From the NCBI GenBank assembly GCA_003665825.1, contig QPFY01000004.1, forward strand, positions 1,240,001-1,304,000: a stretch of 64,000 nucleotides of DNA, written 5' to 3'. Under the pieces are notes generated by a model. It did not search any database. It saw nothing but the letters and a program-made list of their open reading frames with translations, and was not told the DNA's origin. Below, in pieces: positions 11,072 through 24,500 of the stretch. Origin of the DNA: Microbotryum silenes-acaulis. Taxonomy: Eukaryota; Basidiomycota; Microbotryomycetes; Microbotryales; Microbotryaceae. Numbering within the stretch: position 1 is the first letter of the stretch; each line of letters opens with the position of its first letter. The position numbers and the translations under genes were made by a program.

Positions 11072-11282
11072 CATCATCGGGCTCCCAGAGAACAAAAAAA
11101 GAGTTCAGTGATGAAATGAAGGCTCTGTACATTTCATCGTCGTCGCACGGTCCTCTCCCGACTTCAACCACTACGCTTCCGTTACTCAACAGTACCGCAG
11201 CTGTTGCAGCAAAGTACATCACATTGCAGCGGGTCAACGGTTACGGTGGGAGGTGGCGCGCGGAGCGCGCCGCCGAACCTAG
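11072..11282 (+). mobile_element. Helitron 3' end, copy 1
   Basis: 211 bp nearly identical to 47450-47660. It ends with the Helitron signature: a GC hairpin at 11252-11274 (10-bp stem with one G.T pair, GGA loop), a 4-nt spacer, then CTAG (11279-11282) followed by T. There are no terminal inverted repeats and no target duplication is expected. The 5' boundary is not visible. The match to the helicase-linked copy begins near CATCATCGGG, so this copy is a 5'-truncated or non-autonomous derivative. It lies 480 bp upstream of the PIL1-type start codon. Confidence 0.8.
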
Positions 11283-11402
11283 TCTATTTCAATAATAGCA
11301 CAATTGGCAACAAGGCCTAGAAATCTTTGGGAGCGAGCTAAAACGTAGCAGTGGCTGTGTCACAGGCTGCTTTGTCTGGCCGGGGTGCTGGCCGGGAGCA
11401 CC

Positions 11403-11480
11403 CGAGCGGCCTCGAGCGACTCTCGAGAGGTGTCGAGCGGCCTCGAGCGACTCTCGAGAGGTGTCGAGCGGCCTCGAGCG
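11403..11480 (+). repeat. 31-bp tandem repeat, about 2.5 units
   Basis: Unit CGAGCGGCCTCGAGCGACTC plus 11 more bases, with copies starting at 11403, 11434 and 11465, the last one partial. Each unit carries inverted CTCGAG motifs, so the block can fold into hairpins. It sits just downstream of the Helitron end. Confidence 0.9.
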
Positions 11481-11763
11481 GCTGAGAGGCGGTGCGGGGG
11501 CGCTCGGCTGCGGCGCATGCGGCGCAAGCGGCGTACGACCTCGATCTGTTCCCCTCCAGCCAAGCACCGTGGTCGAGTCATTTCGTCAGTGAGTTGGTGA
11601 AGAGTTGAGACGAGCACAAGACGCGTGTGGCGAGGACTTCTGCTGACTTGGATGCTGGAGTCGCTTCGTTTCTATCGTTGCTCTCAGATCACTCGTTCTG
11701 TCGCTTCCTCCCACCCCCACCTGGCACCTCACGAGTCACTTTGACTAGGCCCGAACCTCGATC

Positions 11764-13417
11764 ATGATCGCAGACGACACTAAAGGAACTTCACGTGGAG
11801 CAGCGCTCCTTGGCTCCATCAGAAATCTGACATCGCAGATACCGACTGGGGTTGGATCATTCCAGCACACTTTGTGGGTTTGATGCGAGAGCGCTAATTG
11901 CCGACGGAAGCTGACGTGGATCTGACGCGCGGCATTTCGTTTTCCCCCTGCAACAGACGACAGCAAGCGGCGTCCATCAACCAACATGCCGAGACGGTGA
12001 GACTGCACATGGCCATCAAAGCACAGCGCGGAGTGGTTTTGGACGAACAAGCACTCGCAAGAGAGCTGGCGCTATACTCGAAGCACATTGTAAGCGTTCT
12101 CAACTTGGGGCTGAGAATCGTCCGACTGTACCCGCTGTGCTCCTGACATGCACGTCTTGGATTTTCCCTACGTTTCCTCTTCAACAGTATCTTTGGGGCC
12201 AAGACGAAAACTTTGAGCAGGCTGCCGACGTGGTGGACATCTCGGATCGACTCGCCTACGTCCTGCTCGCATCGTCCGAGCTCAATGCTGCACACGCCCT
12301 GAGGGTCGAACAGGCCCGGATCCCCCTCAAGGAGTTGCGCAACCACCAAAACAACGAGATCGTGCCCAAGCGCCGCGAACAAGAAAATCTTCAGCGTCGA
12401 CTCGCGGCGATCAAGGACAAGACATCCGCGAGGAGCACCGAGGAGGCCGCGAGACTGCAAGCCGACCTGTATGCGGTCGAGCTAGAGCTCCACAGCAAGG
12501 AACTCGAAGCTGAACGCCTCAAGCGGACTCAACTGAATGCGACGTTTGGCCTCTTGTTCGAGGCACAGAAGGAGCTCGGCGAAAAACAGGCCATGATCGC
12601 GGGATACGGCGCTCTACTTTTACGCGAGTTCGAAAGTGGCTTCGGTCCCCATTATCAGGGCCAGGAACGAACAGCTCAAATCAAGGGCGAGTTGGGCGAG
12701 GCTCTCAAAGCTTGGAGTCCTGATCGCCCCTTGATTCCGCTGCCGACACTCAGCTCCGGTGGCTCGCGATGGCTGGGTCGCCAGGAAACTGGATCACTCC
12801 ATGAGACTCATGGCGACCAGCTCAATGCGGTCGATCCCGAGTCCCCCGCAACTTCATCGGCTCAGATTACACCGCCACCAGTACCTGCCCGACGTGTGCC
12901 CCATTCCCCTCCGTCGATCTCGGAGCAGTCGTTCATGGCCGTTGCCGGTGCGACGACCTCGTCCTCTTCTTCTGGCGGCGCCTTCCAACAGCCGGCGATC
13001 GTGCGCAGTGCGTCCACCTCTAGTGCGACGCGCATCAATCTATCGCCTACGCCTGTCGATCTCGGCCCCCACTACACACCCCCGGCCTCGCCGTTGCCGA
13101 CGGATCCTATCACGGAGATCGAGGGGGTACCGCTCGGCCCGACTGTCGCCGAGACGGGGACCCCGATCGTCGGTAGCGGTGGACCTATCACTGGCCAACT
13201 GCGTCCTCGAGCGCCATCAAATGCGAACACCCGTCCGGTCCACCTCAAAGATCTCGGCGGATCCGCGTTCGAGTCGTCGGCGGATGTCCAGTCGCCGTTG
13301 CCCGAGCCGAGTTCCTCGACCCAGAGTGCTGCTCCGACCCTGCAAGGGACTCACCAGGATGACCCCAAGGCGGACAACGAACAGCTTCCCGTCTACTCCT
13401 TCGAGAACAACAAGTAA
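11764..13417 (+). CDS. PIL1/LSP1-like: Eisosome component, Pil1/Lsp1 family
   Basis: Three exons: 11764-11873, 11957-12089 and 12188-13417 (490 aa). Introns are 83 and 98 nt; all phases agree. The first two exons give a short N-terminus, then the helical region (QHAETVRLHMAIKAQRGVV and onward). Exon 3 opens with YLWGQDENFEQAADVVDISDR, the Pil1-type segment, and contains LYAVELELHSKELEAERLK and EKQAMIAGYGALLLREFE, where the family signature IAGYGKALL is recognisable. In yeast, Pil1 and Lsp1 are BAR-domain proteins that shape plasma-membrane furrows. Here the family domain covers about residues 35-260. The remaining C-terminal half is disordered and rich in Pro and Ser, much longer than in yeast Pil1 (339 aa), with many PPVPAR-like stretches that could bind SH3 domains. 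The N-terminus lacks the usual yeast-type basic start. The family call is firm; whether it is the main Pil1 or a divergent paralogue is open. Confidence 0.85.
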
Positions 13418-15553
13418 GAGCTTCCGTGCTCACCAGTTCTGAATGTGATGCTGTCCCTGGTCATCTGCAGCAGCATTGACATCCGATTCCAGGCGCGTGG
13501 CCCGCGCCGATATCCACAAGAGCACTTTCTGCACCGCAAAGAGTTTTCATCATCGATGTTTACAATTTTTGGCTCCATTTTGTTCAGCATCACATCTTAG
13601 TAGAGCTCCGTTTGCCCCGCATTTTGCGACATTGCTCATTCGTGCAATTTTCCCCGAGTGTCGGCACCTTGAGAGCCCCGCCAGTCTGCACCAGTCGATT
13701 TGAGCCGCCTCGCTGAAGCTCTGAAGCTTCGCAGCCACGGGTTGGCCTCCTTCTGCCCACACCGACGACGTCGCTGTCGACGTCGCGGGCTGTTCCCTCC
13801 AAGTCGCTGCCGCACCCGTCCATAGCGCATTCCTGGTGGCGGTTTCTGACTGTGAATTCCCATATCATGGTAAGTTTTATGTCTTGGTCAGTGCCCATGT
13901 GTGTCCTCGAATGGGCGGCACGTGAGCCCTCTCCCTACCCTTACCCCCCAAGACAAGGAACCACACATGATGCTTCGAGGCATTTGGCTTTAGACCAGGG
14001 ATGCCACGACGTGTCTCGACGATGCTCTGACCCAGCCTGCTTGGATGTGCTGTCCCACGATGCGGTCGTTGTCGGCGCAGGAACGAGACTAGGCGAAGCC
14101 GCTCATGGACACGCGCTGTTTTTTCTTGCCCCCCCCTGTGTTCGCAACGTCTTCGGTCCTTTCGGGGCTCGCATGCTTCCTTCTGTCGTTCGTGTGTCCT
14201 CTCGAGTCAATGGACAGGGTTCTTTGCATCTACTACTTGACTCTTTTGTCAAGGAACGAGCGAGGGACGTGGCCGGTGGCCCGGGAGAGCATCCACGTGG
14301 GCGAAGGAACTGAGCTCGGTGTGGCTGGGGATGAGAGAGCAGAGGGGCGTCAGTCGAGCAGTGCACCGTCTTGGTTCCCGCCGAAATCGATTTCTTACAT
14401 CGACGACGATCTGCGTGGTGGCGTACAGCCCCCGAGTCTAAGGGTGTAAGAAGTGTTGTCATTATGGGATGCGGCGTTGTGTCTCGTACGGTTGTTGCAG
14501 AAACATTATCTCGCTACCTTCCCTCGCAAGAGGGCCATTGACTGAAACCTGGTTCCGAATCTTGGGGGCAACGTGTTGGGGGTTCTACGACATTGTTGGT
14601 TGATCATGCGGCTGACGACGTGTGTTTTGTTGGTGTTCTTTCGTTGCACCTTCCCAGCTTCGGTCGTGTGACGTGTGAGTGTACAACGTGCTTGGCCCCC
14701 AAGTTTTTGTATTAACGAGTGTTCCTGCGTGCATTTGTAATTTCGAGTCAAGTTCTGGTAGTTCCTTGGGGCGTGAGCATCTGTGAGCCGAGAGAGCCGA
14801 GAGCCGAGATGCACCTACGTGGAGCCTGGTGCTTCGTAGGTCATGTATGATGAATCCGAGCGAGCACAAAAACACGCCGGTCGGCAGAGTTTGCTGAGCC
14901 CGAGCTGCCTCGACTTGGCACCTTTTGCTGGGCCTTGTCTTTCCTTCGACACTCGTCGTGATTGGAGCTGAAGCGGGAGCTCGGGCTGTAGAGGGCGGCA
15001 GTGTATGGCACGGATTGAAAATCTTGGACCCGGGCCAGCCTGCGTATTCGCAGCGAGCAGTCACTCTCGAAACACTCGTCTCAGCACGACTTCCCCCTCC
15101 AGACGACCACCACACTTGGCTCGCTTTGACATCTATCTGATCGCTGCTCGAGCTGAGGGCGCGGTGGCACTGGGGCGTCGCAGCTCGGCGAGGCCAATTC
15201 GGTTCGACAAGTACCCGTCGGTCAGCTCCCCTACAGCGGCAGGACGTGTAGTGTACACTACCTAGGTTCAGAGCTGACCTGCGAACTGCCGGTCGGCGAC
15301 GATTCATCCCAGCAGCGGTGCCCACCGTGTCCGCCGCTCTCCAACCGCACCGAATTGACTCTAGACGCACTCTTTCCATTCAGAGCCCTCTTCAATCGGT
15401 AAGTGACATGGTGTTGTTGTCGCTATACCTGCGGAGTTGGTCAGAACCGCCTGCGTAGTTCTACCCACCCCCACACGTCGAGGCCCTCCACTGACTTAAA
15501 ATAACGTGTATCTCCCCACTAGCGCCGCGTGCGATCCGTGGATTCTACCAGCC
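13418..15553. other. Intergenic, no gene supported
   Basis: About 2.1 kb between the PIL1-type stop and TEL1. A minus-strand frame at 14585-15379 is 264 codons long, but has Arg/Ser/Pro composition without domain, splice logic or neighbours to support it. Several plus-strand frames around 13850-14450 are similarly unconvincing. Positions 15300-15550 are the TEL1 leader; a 5' UTR intron there (GTAAGTGACATGG at about 15399 to CACTAG at about 15522) is plausible. Confidence 0.5.
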
Positions 15554-18500
15554 ATGAGTACTCGAGAGTGGAACAACATCTTGACTTTGATCGAGTCGGA
15601 CAAGATCAAGGATCGCGTCGAGGGCGTTTCGCTTGTGCGCGGCTACCTCGGCTCGCGCACCAACTTCAACGCGCTTGATGCCCACCCGAACCACTCGTGG
15701 ACCGACAGCTTGCAACGCTTATTCGGCCTCGTCATCAAGGAACGCAACATCGTTGTCGTCAAACCCACGTCCGTCGGCGAAAAACGTCTCGAGGATGCGG
15801 CCATGCTCGTTGCTTGGTTCGCCGACAAAGTCTCGACCAAGCTGCCCAAGAAGGGCGTCAAGAGTTTGCTTGAGCATTTAACGCAGATGATTGCGTCTGT
15901 GCCCCAAGGCCAACAGCAGAGCTTCATGTTGGCGTACTCCAAGGCGCTGAGGTTGCTGCTGGGAAACCAGGCCCACGTCGAGCATCTCGGCAAGGAGAAA
16001 TGGGCTGAAGTCGTTATGATTTGCTTCTCCGTCGTGCTCGGCGACAAGTTGCGCCCCGGTCAAAAGTTAACCGACGAAGCGGCGATTGGGGCCACTGGAG
16101 ACGGCTTCGATGACGATGGCGAAGAGAGTGACGATCATCTCCAAGGATCGAGTCATGTTCGACATCGGCGGCGAGGAATTGGCGGCGGACGGATGGTCGT
16201 GGACGTGAACGATGACGACGATGACGACGACACGGGGTCATCGGTACCGACCTCGACTCGAAAGGCCGCTACCGCGCTCGAGATCGAACTCGTTGGATGT
16301 ATTGAGACCTTGTTCCGGTCGAGGTCGGCTCCCTTTCTCCTCCATGCCCAGGTCATTTTCGTCAAATTCGCTCGTCTGTTCCGTCAGTATCCGCACGAGA
16401 CGACGGCGCATGAATCAGCCCTCATCGCGCTCAATCGGGCATTCGCCGAGCTGGATCTCAATGACCAGTTGATGATGGGCCGTCTGGGAGTAAAGCTATG
16501 GTCCCCAGTCCTGTCCCTCTGGGCAACGAAGAACAACACGGTCAAGGAACAAGTTGTCATGGCCTTGAGGCAACTATTGCCCTTTGTCCTTCGCGGCGAT
16601 CGAGGATCGCACCAATCTCGCGTCACGGCGCTGTATGAGTCCGTGCTGACGGAACCGACCATTCGGACTCGTGAGCTCTTTCGGCTCAATGTTGACCACC
16701 TCCGACTCGCGGTGGGTGACCCTTCGCTCGATACATCCTCGCCGGCGAGGCCATTCGAAGCACGCACGATTCAACTCGGACATGGCTTCACAGATAAGGA
16801 TGCCAACGCCTGGGCGGTGCTCGAGCTTGGTGCCGATGCGTTGGCCAAGATCTTCGACGTGGATGCTGCCAGCTCTGACCAACCTGTGGCCACTCCGAGT
16901 CGCCACGGTAAACGACGACGGGTCAGTCGACTCACTAGTAAGAAAAGAAGTTTCAAACGTGTGCCACACTGACACTTGTGTTTATGAAATTCACTAGGTG
17001 GAAGAGCCACTGAGCTGCTTGATCGACTCACTCGAAGACGTCCGCGAGCCTTCCGCTGCCCTCGCCTTTCGAGCACAGTTGGCGATGTTCTTCATCGAAC
17101 AGCATCCGGGGCTGTTGAACGCGTACACGCATCGACGCATGGTCACGGCATTAGGCTCCCTTGTATCGCATAAAGACAGCGATGTGCGCACGTGGGCGAT
17201 CCTTGCACTCGCCGCCGCCGCAGCGATCGATGCTCCGATCGAGCAGATGCCCGCCCACGCGTCGCCCGTCAAGCGCAAGTCGGCAGCACCGACTCTCTGG
17301 GACTCAGTTTGGTCACTTGCCATCAGAAATCTTTCTTCGGCTGACGTGGGTCGCGGTTCGGCACATCTGTGCAACACACTACTGGCATATGACCGCGTGG
17401 CACGAATGCTCGTCTCGACAACTCTCGAGAGCTTTTCCAAAGACCTTGACGTCATCGGACCAAGATTTCCAAGCGATGCCGTCTGCGCCTTTCTGAGGTG
17501 GTGTCTAGCCCTTTCGACGACCGACACTCGACTTTATCGACTGCGGTTACCTGAGAGGGTTCTAACGTGGCTCGTGACCGCATGGAAGCCGTTCGATGGA
17601 TTTTCTCGCGGTCACACCTTTGGTCAATCGAGGCTACGCTCGGATCCCTTCTCGCTATCGGCACTCGTATGGCTCATTGCCCGTCTATGCGACATCGGCG
17701 AGTTTCCGAGTCTTGACAGCGAGGTTGTAATACCCGATTGTGCCATCGCATCCATGGTCATCGACCACTGCGAGACGGCCGTCATCAGAGACTTCATCGG
17801 TGCCAAAGTTGCCATTTCGACCGAGGAATCAACGAAGAGACGCGTGCAGATTCCATCAGATGTGTCGGCATCGTGCGACGGTGGCGTGGGTTTGGACGTT
17901 CAGGAGCTCAGAACGGAGCGTCGCATATCTTCATGGCTGCAAAAGTCGATGGCCCATATTCAGACCGAGACGGAGCAAGGGTCGAGCCAGTTTTGGGATT
18001 CCATGGACTTTGATCTCACGCGGCGGTACCTCGAGTTCGCGTCATTCGCTCTGAACGTCGAATCGCTGTTCTCGCTATCAAAGTCGATCGCCCCCAACAG
18101 GGCAACGGTTCGATCTTCGACGAGGATCCTCGAGCATCTCACGCCTTCGCTTGGCAACGCCAAGTGGCGCCCACATGAGCGATCGCTTTTGCTTACTGCG
18201 CTCGACGGTCTGTTCATCCCGCTCGACGAAGATCCCTCAATTGAATATCGGGTACTGCTGGATCCCGGTCCTGCGAGTGGTACCGCTTCGCACCTCACCC
18301 CTTCCCGATCGGCGGAGTCTCTCGATATCGACTTTACTTCGTTCGATTCTCGGTTCTTGCGCCACATGTGGTCCAACGAGATGGTCCGCGTCGCGCTTGG
18401 CGAGATCGCGTCTGTCTTTCACATTTTGGTGACTGGGATCGTATCCTTCACGGAGGGCAGCTCGAGTCAAGCCACTCAGCACTCGACTCAGGCCCTATCG

Positions 18501-21500
18501 GCAACACAGGCTTCCCAACGTCTTCGGGGCATCGCACAGTCGCAGCGTGAGGACGATTTTGGCGAGGTCAGGATCGCGAAGCAAGCGAAGGCGATTCTTG
18601 GTCCATCAAGTGCGAGCCGTTTTGGGAGGGCCTGTATGCGAGGATGCATTAAAGGCCTCGTATCGGCCGAGATGGCCATGACTGGCAGTGCAGGATCGGT
18701 GCGCGTCAACAGCCTGATCGAGGCGATCGTCAATGCCCCGGGCGAGGACGCTATCACCATTGCCGAACAGGTGCTCAACGCTGTTCGTGTCGGTGTGATC
18801 GATTTGAGCCTATCGCACGCGGAACGAGTTTTGCAGTATCTCGGCGAAGAGCTCTTGCCCAACTACCAGTTCGCGCGAGACGAAAGGTTCGCTCTCCTCG
18901 GGCTCAAGTTCCTGGAATGCACCGCAACGACATGGGTCCTTGCCGAGGACGGCGACGCGGCCGAAGCCTTCGGATCCCGCGCTCGGATGCTTTGTTCCTG
19001 GTACACGGCCAACCTCTACCGACAAGTTCTATCCTCGTGGCGCGTTCGTTTGCGCTTCCTCGCATTCCTCGACCTGTACCTCTCTCTCGACCGGACGCAA
19101 CTGCTGTGGGATCACGGAGGGTACGCCAAGCGCTCGGGTGACGGTTTGGCCATTCTCCCGACGGCAATCATCCCCTCCCTGCTGGCCGACGAGGACTTCC
19201 GAGTGCGCTTCCGCGCGGCCACCTCGGCACCGGCACTCTTCACCTTTATGCGCGAGAACGGATTGGCCGACGATCCTCTTTTTGCCGACATCCGCAGCAC
19301 GCTCGAGATCAACATGGCGGAGACGGAACGTGTTCTGACGCAAATCCTGTCTCAGGCCAACATCATGATTGTCGCAGCGTCGAGACGAAGGGCGCCGTAT
19401 CCTCTGTTTCTGCAACAGGCCTCGGAAGCGCCGAAGCTGCTGCCTCCCATCGTTGCGACATTAGCCGGTGCCGCCAAGAAGATGGGTCTAGGGGGCTTGC
19501 GTGACCTCTACCAGCTCTACGCGCGATACAACGTCTACATGCTCGACAAGCAGGGGCGCCTTGGGAATGTAGGCTCGCTCGCATATTCCGTCGCTGGATA
19601 CCCGAGTTTACGCGAAGCTCGCAAAGCCGACTACCGACAGATTGCGGGTCTTCTTCTCGTCCTCCCCGACGGCGCCGAACCCTTTGACACGCTTTGCGAC
19701 GTGTTGCAGAAACCGCGAGGCGAGGTCGTGCTGGATTGCTTCCCGCAGACCATCGCGCTGCTCGCTCTACGATACGCTGTCCAGCAGATCCCTCCCGATA
19801 ATCGGAACCCTGTCGGTGCGATGGATGGGGCTCTGGCGCTCATCCGGGCTCTGGCGCGCGAGACGGGTGCCGAGGACGATCAACAAGTCGAAAAGCTCGT
19901 TCTGTCGGTCTCGGACGAGATCGTGGCGCAAATCTTGGCTGAGATGTACGAGCCAGTTTGGACGCAAGACTTGGTCGACCATGTGCTCGGGCCTGTAGAC
20001 AAGAATATGTGCGCAACGTTCAAACAGCTCGTCGGGCTATCGGACACTGAAATCCATTTGGTCGAGGCGCCGCCACCCCACTATCAATTCGTCGACATCG
20101 TGACCACGACGAGGTGGTTCGAGAAGCAGTGTCATTGCTTCACTAGGCAAGCCTCGATGTTCCTGCTTGTGCACAATCTTTTGGCCCGAGTTCATCGCGC
20201 GCCATTCGTAGACTTGCAGCAGGCGCTTCTCATTAGCCTCGCCCTCGCTCTCGCCTTTGGTCGTCGCGCGGCGAGGGATCCACAGATTCTAGACGCAGTA
20301 ATCAACGCCCTCGTGGATCTCTTGACGCGCCCGGAGCTCCTCAGCGCCGTTTCAAAGATCATCGGCTGGTGTTTGTCCCAATGGATTGGGAACGCAAAAA
20401 GCGTCAAGTCTGCTGGATCCGCCCTCAGTGCCGTTGCTACCAGGTAGGCGCCCCCTTTCGATTCTGAAGGTGACAGCAAGCTGATGCTCGCTCGTTCTCT
20501 ACAGGACGGCCCACGCCTGCCATCAAATTCGGAATTCGGGCACTGCGACCGAGGAGGCTCTCGAAGGTTGTGATATTCTCTCGACGTTGCTTCTTCGCGT
20601 CTTGGAAGCACTCTCCGAACACCATGCGGCCGGCGCCAACGAAGCGTGTTTACTGTGGCCGACTCATCTGGCCGAGGTGGATCGCATGTCTCTGGAAGCC
20701 ATCGGCGCTGTGCTCTGCCATTCTACGACCACGATCAGCAAGTTCTCGATCGCTCAAGCGCTCGCAGATCGACCCGATTTTTCTACTTGTCCCGAGCGAG
20801 GTCAGATTCTATGGCGTTTGTTGCGCTCGTTCAAGCCAGCGCATGTGCCCACGACGGCGGACTGCGCCGTGTTGGCCGAACTCTTGTTTCAATGCTCGGG
20901 TGAAGCCGACGCGCCAGGCTTGGACAAGATCGCCCCTGCCGACTGTGGTGAAGTGGGCTGGCACGACGAGCCCATCTTGAATGACGCCGGCGTCCGCTCA
21001 CGAATCCTATCCGAGGTCATGCGCACCACGCAGGCCGACGGAACAAGCTCAGTTGAACTCGCCATTCTATCGATCGGCGTGGCGAGAGCGCTCCTCAGCG
21101 TCCCATCTTCTTCTGAGCTAGTGTCAGCGGTAAAATCGTCGAGTCACGCCGGTTCACTCGTTGCCACCCTGTCAGACTCAGCCGTGACTCAGCCGCATCG
21201 TTCGCGGGCAGTCGATGCGCGGCATCTGGCCGAGCTTGATACGGATATGTGGCTTCACGCGGCGCACGACTTTGAGCCTTGGATCAAGGAATTCTCCACA
21301 CTTCTCGCTGATATTCGAGGCATCGACGAGGCGTTTTACGCCCAGCTCGCGCCTTTGCTTTCGGTAGATGCCGAATTCGCTGCGCAGATCCTCCCCTCGT
21401 TGATGCTGTCCGTGTTGATCCAGAGCATTCAGCACGGAGATGGAAAGCCTCGAGAACAGCTGTCGGTGTATATGAAGCACGTGCTCAGCGATCGAACCAC

Positions 21501-24500
21501 CGACGAACGTTGCGTCTCGTTGGTGGTCACCGTCGCCGTCTTCCTACGGCGCCATCCTCGACCAGACCTCGGACCCTTGTCTCTGGCGCGATTCGACCGC
21601 TGGCTCGAGGTTCCTTGGATTCTTCTTGCCGAGAGTGCGGCCCGCACAGGTCAACATTTCAACGCGCTTCTACTGCTCGAACTTGCTCACGAATATGACC
21701 AGCTCTTCCAGAGGCGCGACACCCGGCTCGACTCACGCGGGCAATCGCTTCTTTACGACATCTACTCCGAGATTGACGAGCCAGATGGCTTCTATGGTCG
21801 GCAATCCGAGGATGTTGTGGTTGCGCTCGAGCGAAGATACCGCCACGAGAACCGCTGGCGCGAAGCTTTCGCCCTTCACGGCGCCATATACGAGGCCAAT
21901 GCTGGTCACGGCAGCTCGGTCTCGAGGGGAGTACTCGACTCACTTGCCTCGTTCGGTTTCAACCGGCTCACCTTGTGCCTCTGGCAACCACAAGCGTCCG
22001 ATGGCACTCCAGCGAGCACAGCGGACCCATCGGCCACCCTGTCATATGAGCTGGCGTGGAAGACCGACACGTGGGATCTCCCGGTCGACCGCAAATTGAC
22101 TTCGACCTCTCAGGCCGCTCTGTTCTCTACCCTCCGATCGGTCCACACGGGCCATGACGACAAGGTCGTGAATTCGACGGCGACAAGCTCGTTGGAGCGG
22201 GAAGTGGGAAAGCTCTCTTGCGTCACTTTGGATCAGCCTCAGCCAAACTTAGAGGCGATTTCGACTATTCTCGCCCTGCGTGAGGTGAAAGCTGCTTCAT
22301 TTTTGCAGAGCGCAGATCGACTTGGCCCCGGTCGCGCACAGGAGTTGGCTTGCTTGCCCTCCACCTTCTCGTGTGTTTGTCATAACTGGGTTGCTCCTGC
22401 TTCCACTTCAATAACTGATAATCTGCTAAACACATCTGCGCAGACTACACAATGCCGAAAAGGTGCTGTCGACCCGCATCAGTCTGCTACGAGCCATGCG
22501 CAAGATGGAGGAAGCCAACTCTGTCGGTGACGAGTTTCGCAGCAACTTGTGGCGCGAGGTCACGCAGGCGGAGCGAGCTTGTTGGCTTAAACTGAGTGCC
22601 GTGTCTAGAACTAGCGGGCATCTACAAGCATCGCTCAACGCCGTGACTGTGGCTTCGAGGCTTGTCGAATCGAAACGGAAAACCGAGACCGTTGATCAAG
22701 AGCTCGCCATGGTGCTCTGGGCCCTGGGCGAACACAGTACCGCCATCTCACTGCTCGAGTCGGTCAGCAACCATCGCCCGGCAAAGGTAGCGATCATCCG
22801 TGCCACGCTAGTAAGCAATCAATTGACATTCTCTTCCGCCGCGCGCTAACACGGACAACTGCGATTTCTTGATGTCAGGCCCGATGGACGATGGAAGCTC
22901 GTCTCAAGAGCTCAAGAGAGATCCTCGACGATTTATTCAAGCCCGCTGTCAACCTCCTCGACGAGTCGTACCTGGTAACCGAGAAAGCTCAGGTTTACCA
23001 CGCCTTCGCCAACTTTGCCGATCGTCAATATCAAGAAATGCTGCTTGTGACGAAGGATCGACGTCACCGGTTTTCGTTGTTCGAGCAGAGCAAAAATCAC
23101 GAATTTGAGCACATTGATCGGCAGCTCAACGGTGGTGGTGGCAGCAGCGGGCCGAGCAGCGCAGCACTCCGGAATGCTCGCAAGACTGGAGAGCAAACAC
23201 TGTCAGAGGACAAGCATCAGCTTGAGGAGGATTTTAAGGCCACTGCCGACATGCACCGACTCGCACTCGACAATTACGCAAAGTCCTTGGCGGGATCCGA
23301 TGAATTTGACGACGGCGTTCTTCGGTTCTGCGCGCTCTGGCTCCCTTGCGACAATGACGTCGAGCTTAATCGATTCATCACCCCACTTTTGAAGCTCATT
23401 CCATCGCACAAATTCGTCTTCCTCGTTCACCAACTATCGGCTCGGCTTGTTCACTCGACAACGGAGGTCTCGTCTTTCGGGTCCAACATCTCGTCACTCG
23501 TGCTTCGACTTTGCATCGATCACCCATTTCATTGTCTCTATGCCGTCAACACCTTGCGGGACTTGAGGGCGTCTCAGGCCCCCATGGCTTCTGGACGTTC
23601 ACGTCGTGGGTCAGCGGTCTCCTCAAGTGATCAAAGCTCCTTCTCAAGTCGGGCTCAGGCGGCTGAGGACGTGTTTGATAAGGTCAGACGCTTGCCTCAC
23701 ACCAGGGCCAAGGTGGACGCGATCGCAACAGTGTGCGATGCCTATCGCGAATGGGCGGACTTTCCGTTGCGGGACAGCTCTACGTATTGGGTCAACTCCG
23801 CAACGAGCGGGGGAAGGGTCAAACCGGGCCACTTGCCAATCAGCAAATCCTGTCGGATCCTCACCAAGGTGGTCGATCTCCCGATCCCAGTGACCACGTT
23901 CCCACTCGCTGTGGATCCTACTTGCAGATACGATCCGGGTACGTTTCCCACAATTCAGAGGTATTCGCCAACGTTCACGACTGCGGGAGGAATCAACTTG
24001 CCCAAGATCGTCAAATGCATTGGTTCGGATGGGAAGGAGTTCACGCAGCTCCTCAAAGGCAATGATGATATTCGCCAAGACGCCGTCATGGAGCAGGTGT
24101 TTGCGCTCTGCAATAACATCCTTAAACGTGACGAAGCCACCCGCCGGCGTAAACTCCTCATTAGGACGTACAAGGTCGTACCGCTTCAGAACGCGACGGG
24201 CTTGATCGAATTTGTGGCCAACACCGAGCTACTGAAGACCAAGCTTGAACAGTACTATGATCGGTGAATTCCTTGTTGAACCAGCTTCGAAATGAAAAGT
24301 TCTACTAATGCACTTCACTCATGGAGCAGATTGCGTCAAAAACGCGACCCAGGCATGATTACCCCTCGCGAAGGGAGTAATGAACTGGCGACGGTGCGGG
24401 GCAAGGCCTACATGCGATGCGCTGCTCCTCCAGAGATCAACGACCAGCTCGCCGCCAAATTCCGCGAAGTCCTGCCCCGCATTCCACCCATGATGCGTCA

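Larger units (their letters stand above)
10564..11763. other. Intergenic with Helitron end and tandem repeat
   Basis: No gene seen. It holds the 3' tail of the CsbD-like gene, a Helitron 3' terminus (11072-11282), a 31-bp tandem repeat (11403-11480) and, from about 11640, the probable promoter and CT-rich leader of the PIL1-type gene. Confidence 0.6.

Noticed and set aside
14585..15379. 264-codon minus-strand open frame between the PIL1-type gene and TEL1
   Set aside because: Composition is Arg/Ser/Pro-rich without any domain, and plus-strand leader sequence of TEL1 overlaps it. Long chance frames are common at this GC content.
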